Source: CAZLKN01 sp964560135 (GTDB lineage Bacteria > Actinomycetota > JAICYB01). Taken from it: 30,459 nucleotides of DNA. A program made the position numbers and the translations under genes. Shown here piece by piece: positions 1 to 7,597 of this stretch; the stretch's first letter is position 1, and each line of letters opens with the position of its first letter. The stretch is from assembly GCA_964560135.1 (NCBI GenBank), contig CAZLKN010000036.1, positions 1 to 30,459 on the forward strand, in the 5' to 3' direction. Under the pieces are notes generated by a model that saw nothing but the letters and a program-made list of their open reading frames with translations, made no database searches and was not told the DNA's origin.

Positions 1-2
1 CC

Positions 3-1067
3 TTCATCGTGGCGAGCTTCTTCGCCATCATCCCGACCCTCGTCCGCGGCGTGGCCCCCTTCCTCCTCGACTTCGAGTTCCTGATCGGCTCGGGGCTCCT
101 GCTCTTCACGCTCGTCCGGCACCCCGGCGGGATCGCCCAAGCCCTGCTCGAGGCCCGCGAGTTGCGGGAGGCCAAGCGACGCAAGATCGTCGAGGACATC
201 GAACACGACGCGCCGGTGATGCTGTCGCTGCCCGAACCGCGCGGGGATGCCCAGGTGATCCCGGCGGGCGAGACGGTGCTCGCCGTCCGCGATCTGTCCG
301 TGCACTTCGGAGGACTGCGCGCCGTGGACGGAGCGAGCTTCGACGTCCCCGCCCAGAAGATCGTCGGCCTCATCGGGCCGAACGGTGCGGGCAAGACCAC
401 CTGTTTCAACGCCGTCTCCGGCCTCGTCCGCCCCACCGCCGGACGCATCGAGTTCAAGGGCGAGGACATCTCACGGCTCCCCGCCCACGCGCGTGCGCAC
501 CGCGGCATGGGCCGCACGTTCCAGCTCCTCGGTCTGGCCGGCAACCTCACCGTGACGGAGAACCTCCTCCTCGCCCAGCATCGCCTCGCCACCTATCCCG
601 CACCCGTCTCGCTGCTCCACCCCCGCAACGTGGCGCGGACCGAGACCGAGCTCGGCGACACGGCCCGCGAGGCTCTTTCGGCGCTCGGCTTCGAGCGCTT
701 CGCCGACCGTCCGCTGCGGACGCTGTCCCACGGCCAGCAGCGGCTGGTGGAGCTGGCCGCGGCCCTCGTCACCTCCCCGGACATCCTCCTGCTCGACGAG
801 CCGTCCGGAGGCATGGCCCCCAACGCCGCCGAATCCCTCGCGGAACGGCTTATCGAGATCCGCGACCGCCTCGGGCGCACCGTGCTGCTGATCGAGCACC
901 ACATCCCGCTGGTGCTGGCGGTGTGCGACACCGTCCACGTGCTGTCCGCCGGGCAGATCCTGGCCTCCGGGACCACCTCGGAGATCGTCCGCCACCCCGG
1001 CGTGATCGAGGCCTACCTCGGCCCGACGGGGGCCCGTCGCGCCGTTCGCTCCAGGGAGGCGACATGA
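3..1067 (+). CDS. livG: LivM-tail/LivG fusion: branched-chain amino acid type ABC importer, permease C-terminus plus ATPase (5' truncated)
   Basis: The frame is open to the left edge, so the gene starts outside the window; a GTG at 9 is only an internal candidate. The first ~45 visible residues are hydrophobic and end in a VRHPGGIAQ-like stretch typical of the end of LivM permeases. A charged linker follows, then a complete ABC ATPase: Walker A GPNGAGKTT (about 123-131 counted from the GTG), signature LSHGQQRLVELA (239-250), Walker B LLLDEP (260-265) and the switch His in IEHH. This supports a LivM-LivG fusion energising uptake of branched-chain or similar hydrophobic/aromatic acids at the membrane. 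The stop overlaps the livF start (ATGA). Substrate is not shown by the sequence; the adjacent paa genes make an aromatic acid possible (inference). Confidence 0.85.
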   Translation, partial: FIVASFFAIIPTLVRGVAPFLLDFEFLIGSGLLLFTLVRHPGGIAQALLEARELREAKRRKIVEDIEHDAPVMLSLPEPRGDAQVIPAGETVLAVRDLSVHFGGLRAVDGASFDVPAQKIVGLIGPNGAGKTTCFNAVSGLVRPTAGRIEFKGEDISRLPAHARAHRGMGRTFQLLGLAGNLTVTENLLLAQHRLATYPAPVSLLHPRNVARTETELGDTAREALSALGFERFADRPLRTLSHGQQRLVELAAALVTSPDILLLDEPSGGMAPNAAESLAERLIEIRDRLGRTVLLIEHHIPLVLAVCDTVHVLSAGQILASGTTSEIVRHPGVIEAYLGPTGARRAVRSREAT

Positions 1068-1795
1068 ACCTGCTCGAGGTCCGCGAGCTCGTCACCGGGT
1101 TCGGTGTGCACCAGATCATCAACGGGGTCGACCTCGACGTGCCCGAAGGCGGCATCGTCGCGCTCCTCGGCCTCAACGGCGCCGGCAAGTCGGTGACCCT
1201 GAAGACGATCTCCGGCCTCGTGCCCGTGTGGTCCGGGGACATCCGCCTCGACGGCGAGTCGCTCGTGGGCCGTGCCCCCGAGCGCCGCGTCGCCCGCGGC
1301 CTGGCGCATGTGCCCCAAGGGCGGGCGGTGTTCCCACACCTGTCCGTCGACCAGAACCTGCGTGTGGGGGCCTATACCGTCCGCGACCGGGCCGCCGTGG
1401 ACGCCGCCTTCGAGCGGGTCTTCTCGATCTTCCCGATCCTCGCCGAACGGCGGGCCCAGGCCGGCGGGACGCTGTCCGGCGGGGAGCAGGAGATGCTCGC
1501 CGTGGGCCGGGCCCTGATGTCCGACCCGCGGATCGTGCTCGTGGACGAGCCGTCCCAGGGACTGGCCCCCGTCGTCGTCGAGCATCTCGGCGAGGTGCTG
1601 CGGGCGGCGAACGCCGCGGGCACCACGATCCTCATGGTCGAGCAGAACGTGTCCTTCGCCTTGGACCTCGCCGACCGCGTCTACCTGATGCAGAAAGGCG
1701 AGATCGTCTACTCGGGCGAGGGCGACGACCTGGACACCGAGACGATCATGACCCTGCTCGGCGTCGGCGACCTCGTCCGCATGGACGACCGGTAG
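1064..1795 (+). CDS. livF: LivF: branched-chain amino acid type ABC transporter ATP-binding protein
   Basis: A 243-residue ABC ATPase of the LivF type, the second ATPase of HAAT-family importers. Walker A GLNGAGKSV lies at 36-44, the LivF-like VPQGRAVFPHLSV stretch at 83-95, the signature TLSGGEQEMLAVGRAL at 136-151 and Walker B VLVDEPSQGL at 158-167, with the switch region MVEQN near 191-195. Length is normal for LivF. The ATG overlaps the previous stop by 4 nt, so it is translationally coupled to the LivM-LivG fusion; an AGGGAGG-like ribosome site lies 5-11 nt upstream. It is the last gene of its operon and converges on the minus-strand GlsB-like gene. Confidence 0.93.
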   Translation: MNLLEVRELVTGFGVHQIINGVDLDVPEGGIVALLGLNGAGKSVTLKTISGLVPVWSGDIRLDGESLVGRAPERRVARGLAHVPQGRAVFPHLSVDQNLRVGAYTVRDRAAVDAAFERVFSIFPILAERRAQAGGTLSGGEQEMLAVGRALMSDPRIVLVDEPSQGLAPVVVEHLGEVLRAANAAGTTILMVEQNVSFALDLADRVYLMQKGEIVYSGEGDDLDTETIMTLLGVGDLVRMDDR

Positions 1796-1886
1796 CCCTC
1801 TCCGCTCTCAGGGCCGTACGTTCCTCCCACCACGGAGCGCCGTTGCGTCGCACCGGCCGGAGGAGAAGTCCACGGGTGACCTCCAT

Positions 1887-1951
1887 CCCGCCTCGGGGCG
1901 GGCACGTGTGGACGTGGACTCCGGGGGAGCGGGGTAAGCGTCCACACGTGC
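1887..1951. repeat. Hairpin plus 13-bp inverted repeat between convergent operons
   Basis: Between livF and the GlsB-like gene there is a 6-bp hairpin CCCGCC-TCGG-GGCGGG (1887-1902), followed by a perfect 13-bp inverted repeat GCACGTGTGGACG (1902-1914) / CGTCCACACGTGC (1939-1951) with a 24-nt spacer. Its position between two converging operons fits a bidirectional terminator, but there is no T-tract, so this is an inference from place and symmetry. Confidence 0.6.
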
Positions 1952-1996
1952 GCTGGTGCGCCCAAGAACAGGCCCGGCTGTGGACGTTCACTCCGG
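1907..1996 (+). repeat. 18-bp direct repeat pair overlapping the inverted repeat
   Basis: TGTGGACGTGGACTCCGG at 1907-1924 recurs as TGTGGACGTTCACTCCGG at 1979-1996 (16 of 18 identical). The first copy overlaps the left arm of the 13-bp inverted repeat. The pair lies in non-coding DNA downstream of livF. Function unknown. Confidence 0.6.
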
Positions 1997-2020
1997 CGAG
2001 GACCTGAGAGGGCGGCGCTC

Positions 2021-2287
2021 TCAGGCGTTGCGCAACAGCCGAAGCACCACCAGCAGGACCCCGGCCCCCACGGTCGCGGTGATCACCGAACCCACGAAGC
2101 CCGCGCCCCCGGTCCAGCCGAGCTGTTCGAACAGAACCCCGCCGATCACCGCACCCAGCATCCCGACGATCATGTAGCTGAACAGCCGGGCGCCGCGTGG
2201 CCCGAACCGGCGGCGCTCCCGCACCATGATCGAAGCTATCCAGCCGGCCATGAGGCCGACGAGCAGGAAACGGATCAGCTCACGCAT
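2021..2287 (-). CDS. GlsB/YeaQ/YmgE family small membrane protein
   Basis: An 88-residue, very hydrophobic protein with three predicted membrane segments (about 5-22, 36-57 and 64-84) and Gly-rich turns (LVGLMAGWIAS, IVGMLGAVIGG), the pattern of the GlsB/YeaQ/YmgE family once called transglycosylase-associated proteins. A basic loop RERRRFGPRG lies after the first segment. Members are linked to stress responses, but their biochemical role is not established. It is the last gene of the long minus-strand operon starting at paaA, 6 nt after the DUF3237 gene. Why it travels with catabolic genes is unclear. Confidence 0.75.
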   Translation of the reverse strand: MRELIRFLLVGLMAGWIASIMVRERRRFGPRGARLFSYMIVGMLGAVIGGVLFEQLGWTGGAGFVGSVITATVGAGVLLVVLRLLRNA

Positions 2288-2293
2288 CCGGGC

Positions 2294-2713
2294 TCAGCGC
2301 AGGATCGCGATCTCGTAGGTGAGGCTGGTGCCCTGCATGATCCCCTTGGCCACTGCCTGCACCATGTTGAGCCACAGGTACCGCTCGTCCCCCGTCTCGA
2401 AGGTCGGCGTGGCGTACAGCGGCGCGGAGCCCGGCCCCTCGGACATGTCCGAGCGCCCCGTGTAGGTCACGTAGATCAGCGCGCCGTCGTCCGTCTCCAT
2501 CAGGTACCGGACGTCCAGGCGCAGCGACCCGTCGGTGCCGGCCACCGCCCAGTCCGCGCCGGCCTTGCCCTTCATCGTCCCGTTCAGCCGCTCGCCGGAG
2601 ATCTTCGCCTCCTCGAGCTCGATGATGAACCTCGTCCCGTACGGCCCCGGCATCGCGAACGGCCTCGCCAGGGTGATGTCTGCGGTGCACAGCGGTTCGA
2701 GCTCGATCGCCAT
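2294..2713 (-). CDS. DUF3237 family protein
   Basis: A 139-residue soluble protein without signal peptide. It matches my recollection of DUF3237: an N-terminal strand ELEPLCTADITL, a central G-x-LNGTMKGKAGADWA stretch, a segment where substrate-derived ligands might bind (DVRYLMETDDGALIYVTYTGR), and an ending LWLNMVQAVAKG followed by strand LTYEIAILR. DUF3237 proteins are small barrel-like proteins of unknown biochemical activity, often near aromatic or hydrocarbon catabolism genes. Here it lies 15 nt after the E2 gene and 6 nt before the GlsB-like gene, so it belongs to the same transcript. A stretch AGGAGGACGCC precedes the ATG and supports the start. Confidence 0.75.
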   Translation of the reverse strand: MAIELEPLCTADITLARPFAMPGPYGTRFIIELEEAKISGERLNGTMKGKAGADWAVAGTDGSLRLDVRYLMETDDGALIYVTYTGRSDMSEGPGSAPLYATPTFETGDERYLWLNMVQAVAKGIMQGTSLTYEIAILR

Positions 2714-2728
2714 CGGCGTCCTCCTCGT

Positions 2729-3949
2729 CTATCGCGGCAACAACCGTAACCGGTCCTCGTCCTGAAGCAGACCGCGCAGCGCCTCCAGGGCACGCCCGGC
2801 CTCCGCGCCGTCCAGCACGCGGTGGTCGAAGGACAGCGAGAAGGTACTCACCGGACGGGCCTCGATCACGCCCCGCACCACCAGTGCCCGCTGCTCGATC
2901 ACGCCGATCGCCAGGATCGCCACCTCGGGCTGGTTCACGATCGGCGTGCCGTACTCGGCGCCGAAGCTGCCCACGTTGGACACCGTGATCGTGCTCCCCT
3001 GCAGCTCCTCCAGCGCCGCCTTCTGCTCCCGGGCCCGCGCCACCAGCTCCCGGATCTCCGCGGCGAGGTCGAGGATCCCGCGCTCGGCGACGTCGCGGAC
3101 CACCGGCACCACGAGCCCGGCCGGGGAGTCGGTGGCGATCCCCGCGTGCATGCTCGGCTTGAGGACGATCTCCCGGGTCGCGGGATCGAACCACGCGTTG
3201 AGCTTCGGGTGGTCGCGGACGACCTCGGCCAGCGCGCGCACCACGATCGGCAACGCGGTCACCTTGACGTCGGTCTCGAAGGCGAGCTCGTCGCGCAGCT
3301 CCACCAGTGCGGTGGCGTCCACCGTGAGGTAGGTGGTGACGTGCGGCACCTCGATCCACGCCCGCTCCATCCGGTCGGCCACCACCCGGCGGATGCCGCG
3401 CATGGTGACCCGCTCGTCGCCGTCCTCGTCGGGCAGCGGCGCGTGGCCCGAGCGGATCTCGCCGCGGGCCGCGCGCTCCACGTCCTCGGCGGTGATGCGA
3501 CCCTCGGGCCCGGTGCCGGGCACGGTGGCGAGGTCGATCCCGAGGTCCTTGGCGAGCTTGCGCACCGCCGGGGCCGCCAAGGGCTTGCCGCGGCGCTCGG
3601 GCGCGGCGGGGGCCTTGCGCAGCCGTCCGCGCGGCGCCGACGGTGCAGGCTCGGTGTCGACCCCGTATCCGACGAGAACCGCCGTGCGGCCCTCCGCCTC
3701 CGCGGCCTCCGTGACCTCGAAGGTCACCAACGGCGCCCCCACGGCCACCTCGTCGCCGGCCTGCGCATGCAGCGTCTTCACGACCCCCGCCACCGGCGAC
3801 GGGATCTCCACGAGCGCCTTCTCGGTGTTGACCTCCACCAGGGGCTGGTTCAGCACGACGGTGTCGCCCTCGTCCACCAGCCACTGCGCGATCTCGCCCG
3901 CCTCCAGTCCCTCGCCGAGGTCGGGGAGCTTGAAGACCCGCTCGGCCAT
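2729..3949 (-). CDS. bkdC: 2-oxoacid dehydrogenase complex E2, dihydrolipoyl acyltransferase
   Basis: A 406-residue E2 core. It has one lipoyl domain (about 1-80) with the lipoylated Lys44 in VNTEKALVEIPSP, a peripheral-subunit-binding domain (about 124-162, APAVRKLAKDLGIDL...GRITAEDV), and a catalytic acyltransferase domain (about 175-406) with the HxxxDG active site in SFDHRVLDGA (His376, Asp380). It transfers the acyl group from E1 to CoA. The start abuts the E1-beta stop with no gap. One lipoyl domain and the E1 neighbours fit a branched-chain or aryl-2-oxoacid complex better than a housekeeping pyruvate complex, but specificity cannot be read from motifs. No E3 gene is present in the window, so a shared lipoamide dehydrogenase is presumed. 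Confidence 0.9.
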   Translation of the reverse strand: MAERVFKLPDLGEGLEAGEIAQWLVDEGDTVVLNQPLVEVNTEKALVEIPSPVAGVVKTLHAQAGDEVAVGAPLVTFEVTEAAEAEGRTAVLVGYGVDTEPAPSAPRGRLRKAPAAPERRGKPLAAPAVRKLAKDLGIDLATVPGTGPEGRITAEDVERAARGEIRSGHAPLPDEDGDERVTMRGIRRVVADRMERAWIEVPHVTTYLTVDATALVELRDELAFETDVKVTALPIVVRALAEVVRDHPKLNAWFDPATREIVLKPSMHAGIATDSPAGLVVPVVRDVAERGILDLAAEIRELVARAREQKAALEELQGSTITVSNVGSFGAEYGTPIVNQPEVAILAIGVIEQRALVVRGVIEARPVSTFSLSFDHRVLDGAEAGRALEALRGLLQDEDRLRLLPR

Positions 3950-4924
3950 CTAGAACCTCAACACCTTCTCGACGGCACGCAGGATCCGCTCGGCGGACGG
4001 CACCCAGTGGCCCTCGACGGTTGCCGGCGGGTAGGGCGTGTCGTAGCCGGTGACCCGCAGGACGGGTGCCTCCAGGTACACGAAGCAGTCCTCCATGATC
4101 CGGGCCACCACCTCGGCCCCCACGCCGAAGGACATCGGCGCCTCGTGGACGACCACCGCCCGTCCGGTCTGCCGCACCGCCACGGCCAGCGTCTCGAGGT
4201 CCAGCGGCGCCAGGCACCGCAGGTCGACGACCTCGAGGTCCACGCCGTCGGTCGCGGCGATCTCCGCTACCTCCATACAGCGGGCCACCATCGCTCCCCA
4301 GGCCACCAGCGTCGCGTCACCCCCCTCCCGCAGGATGCGGGCCCTGGTGAGCGGCATCCCCTCGGGACGCAGCTCGCCGTCCTCCTTCGACCAGTAGCGG
4401 CTCTTGGGCTCCAGCACCACCACGGGATCGGGGTCGGCGATGGCCTGGACGAGCATCGTGTGGGCGTCCAGCGGCGTGGACGGCACCACCACCTTCAGGC
4501 CCGCGGTGTGCGCGTAGTAGGCCTCCGGGGAGTCCGAATGCGCCTCGGCGGCGCCGATCTGCCCGGCGCAGGGGATCCGGATCACCACCGGCATCTCCAC
4601 GTTTCCCCGCGTGCGGTTGCGGAACTTCGCGATGTGCGAGATCACCTGGTCGAGGGCGGGATAGGAGAAGGCGTCGAACTGCATCTCCGCCACCGGACGC
4701 CAGCCCGCCATCGCCAGGCCCACGCAGATCCCGGCGATCCCCGACTCGGCCAGCGGCGTGTCGAAGACCCGCTCCTCACCGAAGGCGTCCTGGAGGCCCT
4801 GGGTCACCCGGAACACGCCGCCGAGGGTGCCGATGTCCTCACCGAACACCAGCACCCGGTCGTCGGTGGCCAGCGAATGGCGGAGCGCCCCGTTGAGGGC
4901 GGCGGCCATCGTCACCTCAGGCAT
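3950..4924 (-). CDS. bkdB: 2-oxoacid dehydrogenase E1 component, beta subunit
   Basis: A 324-residue transketolase-like beta subunit (pyrimidine-binding plus C-terminal domain). Recognisable features are LGEDIG-type VLVFGEDIGTLGGVFRVT near 24-41, FDTPLAESGIAGICVGLAMAG and the FDAFSYPALDQ stretch, and the C-terminal domain beginning ARILREGGDATLVAWGAMV. With the alpha subunit it decarboxylates a 2-oxoacid on thiamine diphosphate and acylates E2. The start overlaps the end of E1-alpha by 8 nt, and the stop is directly followed by the E2 start, so the three are co-translated. Substrate unresolved (branched-chain, pyruvate or phenylpyruvate-like). Confidence 0.9.
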   Translation of the reverse strand: MPEVTMAAALNGALRHSLATDDRVLVFGEDIGTLGGVFRVTQGLQDAFGEERVFDTPLAESGIAGICVGLAMAGWRPVAEMQFDAFSYPALDQVISHIAKFRNRTRGNVEMPVVIRIPCAGQIGAAEAHSDSPEAYYAHTAGLKVVVPSTPLDAHTMLVQAIADPDPVVVLEPKSRYWSKEDGELRPEGMPLTRARILREGGDATLVAWGAMVARCMEVAEIAATDGVDLEVVDLRCLAPLDLETLAVAVRQTGRAVVVHEAPMSFGVGAEVVARIMEDCFVYLEAPVLRVTGYDTPYPPATVEGHWVPSAERILRAVEKVLRF

Positions 4925-5984
4925 CGGGGACCTCCCGCAGGAGCTCCTCGCGTTGCCGGGCGAGACTCTGGGGGAGGTCCGCGTAGACCCAGTCGAAGAT
5001 CTCCCGCACCGGACGCGCCTCCGCGTCCTCGATCCCGGCCCGCACGTGCGCCGCGAGCTCGTCGGCCTCGCCGCTCACCGCCTCGAAGAAGGCGTCGTCG
5101 GCCACGGTCTCGCCCTCCAGGAACCGCCGGTAGCGGCCCAGCGGCTCCAACGCCTCCCAGGCCTCCACCTCCTCGCGGGGCTGGTACACCGACGCGTCGT
5201 CGGCGGTCGAGTGGGGGCCGAGCCGGTAGGTGACGGCCTCGATCAGCGTGGGGGTGCCGTCGGCACGGCCGCGCTCCAGCGCCTGCCGGGTGACCTGGTG
5301 GACGGCGAGCACGTCGTTGCCGTCCACCCGCACCCCCGGGAAGCCGTAGGCGGCGGCCTTGGTGTGGATGGGCACCGTGGTCTGGCGCGCGAGCGGCACG
5401 GAGATCGCCCAGTGGTTGTTCTGGCAGAAGAACACCACGGGGGCCGAGAACACCGCGGCGAAGTTGCAGGCCTCGTGGAAATCGCCCTCGGAGGTCGCAC
5501 CATCGCCGAAGTAGGCGATCGCGCAGTCGTCCGCGCCGTCCTTGCGGCGGCCCATCGCCCAGCCGACGGCGTGCAGGCACTGGCTCGCCACCGGGACCGA
5601 CACCGGCGCCATGTTGTGCTCCATCGGGTTCCACATCCCGCCGTGCCAGGTGGCCCGGTAGAAGTGGAGGTAGTCCACGAGGTCGATGCCGCGCACCAGC
5701 GCCACCGCCATCTCCCGGTAGGACGGGAACGCGAAATCTCCGGGGGCCAGCGCGTGGGCGCTGCCCACCTGGGCGGCTTCCTGGCCCGCCAGCGGTGCCC
5801 ACACCGCGAGCTGCCCCTGGCGCTGGAGCGCCGTGGCCTCCTCGTCGATGCGCCGCGCCAGTGCCATCAGCCGGTACAGCTCGCGCAGGCCCTCGTCGTC
5901 GAGGCCCACCTCGTTGGTGTGGCTCCCGTCCGGCGTGCCGTCGGGAGCCACCAGCCGCAGCGGTTCGGACACCTCCACCGCCAT
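4917..5984 (-). CDS. bkdA: 2-oxoacid dehydrogenase E1 component, alpha subunit
   Basis: A 355-residue alpha subunit. The family entry motif LAGQEAAQVGSAHAL lies at 66-80, the thiamine diphosphate motif runs from GDGATSEGDFHEA (160-172) to the closing CQNN (187-190), and the phosphorylation-loop-like YRLGPHSTADDASVYQ lies further on. It binds ThDP and decarboxylates the oxoacid with the beta subunit. A GGGAGG ribosome site lies 6 nt before the ATG, and only 3 nt separate it from the paaD stop, so it is read from the paa transcript. It could be annotated pdhA; the paa neighbours favour an acid other than pyruvate (inference). Confidence 0.88.
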   Translation of the reverse strand: MAVEVSEPLRLVAPDGTPDGSHTNEVGLDDEGLRELYRLMALARRIDEEATALQRQGQLAVWAPLAGQEAAQVGSAHALAPGDFAFPSYREMAVALVRGIDLVDYLHFYRATWHGGMWNPMEHNMAPVSVPVASQCLHAVGWAMGRRKDGADDCAIAYFGDGATSEGDFHEACNFAAVFSAPVVFFCQNNHWAISVPLARQTTVPIHTKAAAYGFPGVRVDGNDVLAVHQVTRQALERGRADGTPTLIEAVTYRLGPHSTADDASVYQPREEVEAWEALEPLGRYRRFLEGETVADDAFFEAVSGEADELAAHVRAGIEDAEARPVREIFDWVYADLPQSLARQREELLREVPDA

Positions 5985-5987
5985 CCC

Positions 5988-6470
5988 CTACCTCCCGTTC
6001 ACGACCGGCAGCGAGCGCCGGTCTCCTTTGTCCTTGAAGCCTTCGAACACGTTGCGGCACGCCGAGCAGAAGTGGATGCTGCGGCACGGCGTCGGCCCGA
6101 AGTCGGACGTGACCTCGGTGTCGGTGCTGCCGCACCACGGACACGAGGATCGGTCGGCGGAGATACCGTAGGAGCGCAGGGCCTCGCGTCCGGCGTCGGT
6201 GACGCGGTCGGCCGTCCACGCAGGTGCGTAGACGAAGCGCACCTCTACACGGCGGCCCCCGGCCACCTCCACCAGCACGCGCTCCACCTCCTCGCCGATC
6301 ACCGTCTTCGCCGGGCAGCCGACGAAGGTGGGCAGCAGGTCGCAGGCGATGGCCTCACCGGTGACCTCGAGGCGTCCGATCATGCCGAGGTCCACGATCG
6401 AGCATGTCGGGATCTCGGGGTCGACGACCCGCTCGAGGGCGCGTCGCACCTCGTCGGTCGCGGTCACCAT
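5988..6470 (-). CDS. paaD: PaaD: phenylacetyl-CoA epoxidase maturation subunit
   Basis: A 160-residue protein with an N-terminal MIP18/DUF59 domain (about 4-95: VVDPEIPTCSIVDLGMI, then LLPTFVGCPA) and a C-terminal cysteine-rich part typical of PaaD (CPWCGS at 110-115, Cys129, then CSAC at 135-138, ending VFEGFK). PaaD-type proteins are thought to help assemble the metal centre or Fe-S parts of the PaaABCE epoxidase and are not part of the catalytic core. The start ATG was chosen because it overlaps the paaC stop by 7 nt and the product then begins at the conserved domain; the open frame extends much farther upstream but only in the paaC shadow. Three nt separate it from the E1-alpha gene. Confidence 0.9.
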   Translation of the reverse strand: MVTATDEVRRALERVVDPEIPTCSIVDLGMIGRLEVTGEAIACDLLPTFVGCPAKTVIGEEVERVLVEVAGGRRVEVRFVYAPAWTADRVTDAGREALRSYGISADRSSCPWCGSTDTEVTSDFGPTPCRSIHFCSACRNVFEGFKDKGDRRSLPVVNGR

Positions 6471-7276
6471 CTGGCCCCCGCGTGCGCCCGGTAGAGCCCG
6501 GTCATGTCCTCCCACAACGCGGTGAAGTCCTCGGACCGGGTGCCGACCCGGCCCCCGCGACCCTGGTCGCCGAAGGCCGGCGGCTCGAGGCCCACGGCGG
6601 CGAGCTCGCCGGCCACCCGCCGTCGCCACTCGGCCTCCAGCTCCGTGCTGGGCTTCGCGAGCACGCCGGTCTCCACGAGGCTCTCCTCCTCCCACAGCGG
6701 CTCGAACAGCGCCGGCGCCTCGGTGGCGACGGCGTCGAAGCCGCCTTGCAGGTGCGCGCGCGCCTCCGCGGAGTGGCCGGTGAGCCGGCGCAGCCAGGTG
6801 GCCGCGTGGTCGAGGTGGTAGCGCTCCTCGAGACGGATCACGGCGACGATCTCGGCGAGCTCCGTCCACGAGGACGATTCCAGGCAACCGAGCCGCACAT
6901 CGTCGGCGGTGTCGTAGAGGTACTGGCGCGCGAGCGTGTAACCCCAGTCGCCGTCGCCGCCCGCGGGCAGGCCGTCGCTGGCCCGCCGCGCCGAACCGGG
7001 ACCGCCGTTGGCGCGCTCGCACACCACGGCGTGCCGGTACTCGGCGGGGTGGCGTCCGAGAGCGAGCTGGTCGGGGGTCCGTCCGTCGATCGGCTCGGCG
7101 AGCTCGTAGTACAGCTGCGCGTGCGCCATCTCGTCCTGGGCGATCGAGGAGAAGGCGAGGTCGGCCTCCACGGCGGGGGCCCATCCCGTCCATTCGCTGT
7201 GGCGGTGCCCGATCACGAGTTCGTCGTCGGCCAGCGCCACGAGCAGGGTGAGCCGGGCGTGGCCGCGCTCAGGCAC
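6464..7276 (-). CDS. paaC: PaaC: phenylacetyl-CoA epoxidase structural subunit
   Basis: A 270-residue ferritin-like helical protein. Family marks are ALADDELVIGHRHSEW near the N-terminus, IAQDEMAHAQLYYEL, GYTLARQYLYDTADDVRL and LEERYHLDHAATWL. PaaC forms the stable heterodimer with PaaA but is the non-catalytic partner. I chose the GTG at 7276: GGAGG lies 5 nt upstream, the start overlaps the end of paaB by 8 nt, and the product then begins just before the conserved region. A longer start at 7345 would lie wholly inside paaB. The paaC stop overlaps the paaD start. Confidence 0.9.
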   Translation of the reverse strand: MPERGHARLTLLVALADDELVIGHRHSEWTGWAPAVEADLAFSSIAQDEMAHAQLYYELAEPIDGRTPDQLALGRHPAEYRHAVVCERANGGPGSARRASDGLPAGGDGDWGYTLARQYLYDTADDVRLGCLESSSWTELAEIVAVIRLEERYHLDHAATWLRRLTGHSAEARAHLQGGFDAVATEAPALFEPLWEEESLVETGVLAKPSTELEAEWRRRVAGELAAVGLEPPAFGDQGRGGRVGTRSEDFTALWEDMTGLYRAHAGARW

Positions 7277-7595
7277 GCTCGCCTCCGGTGATCGGCGCCA
7301 GGCCGCGGCGCTCGAGCTCTTCGCGCACACGCGCGAACTTGGCACCCACCCCGACGTAGCCGTCCGGACGCCGGTAGGAGCGGTCGGTCACGCCGCCCAC
7401 GACCTCGGACTCGCCGCAGAAGTGCAGCTCCTCGGTGCCGCGCGGCCGCACCGCGAAGCGCTCGCCCTCGCCGCGGCGGAAGAAGGTCTCCCGGGCGAGC
7501 AGCAGCGCCATCTCGAGATCGGGCGCGATCAGGGTTCCGACGAGCCTCGGGGCCTCCGCGAAACGGCGCTCGCCGAAGACCTCCCACACGGGCAT
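7269..7595 (-). CDS. paaB: PaaB: phenylacetyl-CoA epoxidase subunit
   Basis: A 108-residue protein of the PaaB family: N-terminal MPVWEVFGERRF, then LIAPDLEMALLLARETFFRRGEGERFAVRP, the usual small subunit that bridges PaaAC heterodimers. Length is normal for the family. The ATG is 2 nt after the paaA stop, and the stop overlaps the paaC GTG start, so all four subunits are tightly coupled. It has no catalytic residues of its own. Confidence 0.9.
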   Translation of the reverse strand: MPVWEVFGERRFAEAPRLVGTLIAPDLEMALLLARETFFRRGEGERFAVRPRGTEELHFCGESEVVGGVTDRSYRRPDGYVGVGAKFARVREELERRGLAPITGGERA

Positions 7596-7597
7596 GG

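Noticed and set aside
2822..5233. Long open frame on the plus strand across the E1/E2 genes
   Set aside because: It is a GC-bias shadow of three well-supported minus-strand genes; the product is His/Arg/Pro-rich and resembles no family.
6471..7193. N-terminal extension of paaD to 401 residues
   Set aside because: The extra residues are the out-of-frame shadow of paaC; the family is about 160 residues and its domain begins right after ATG 6470.
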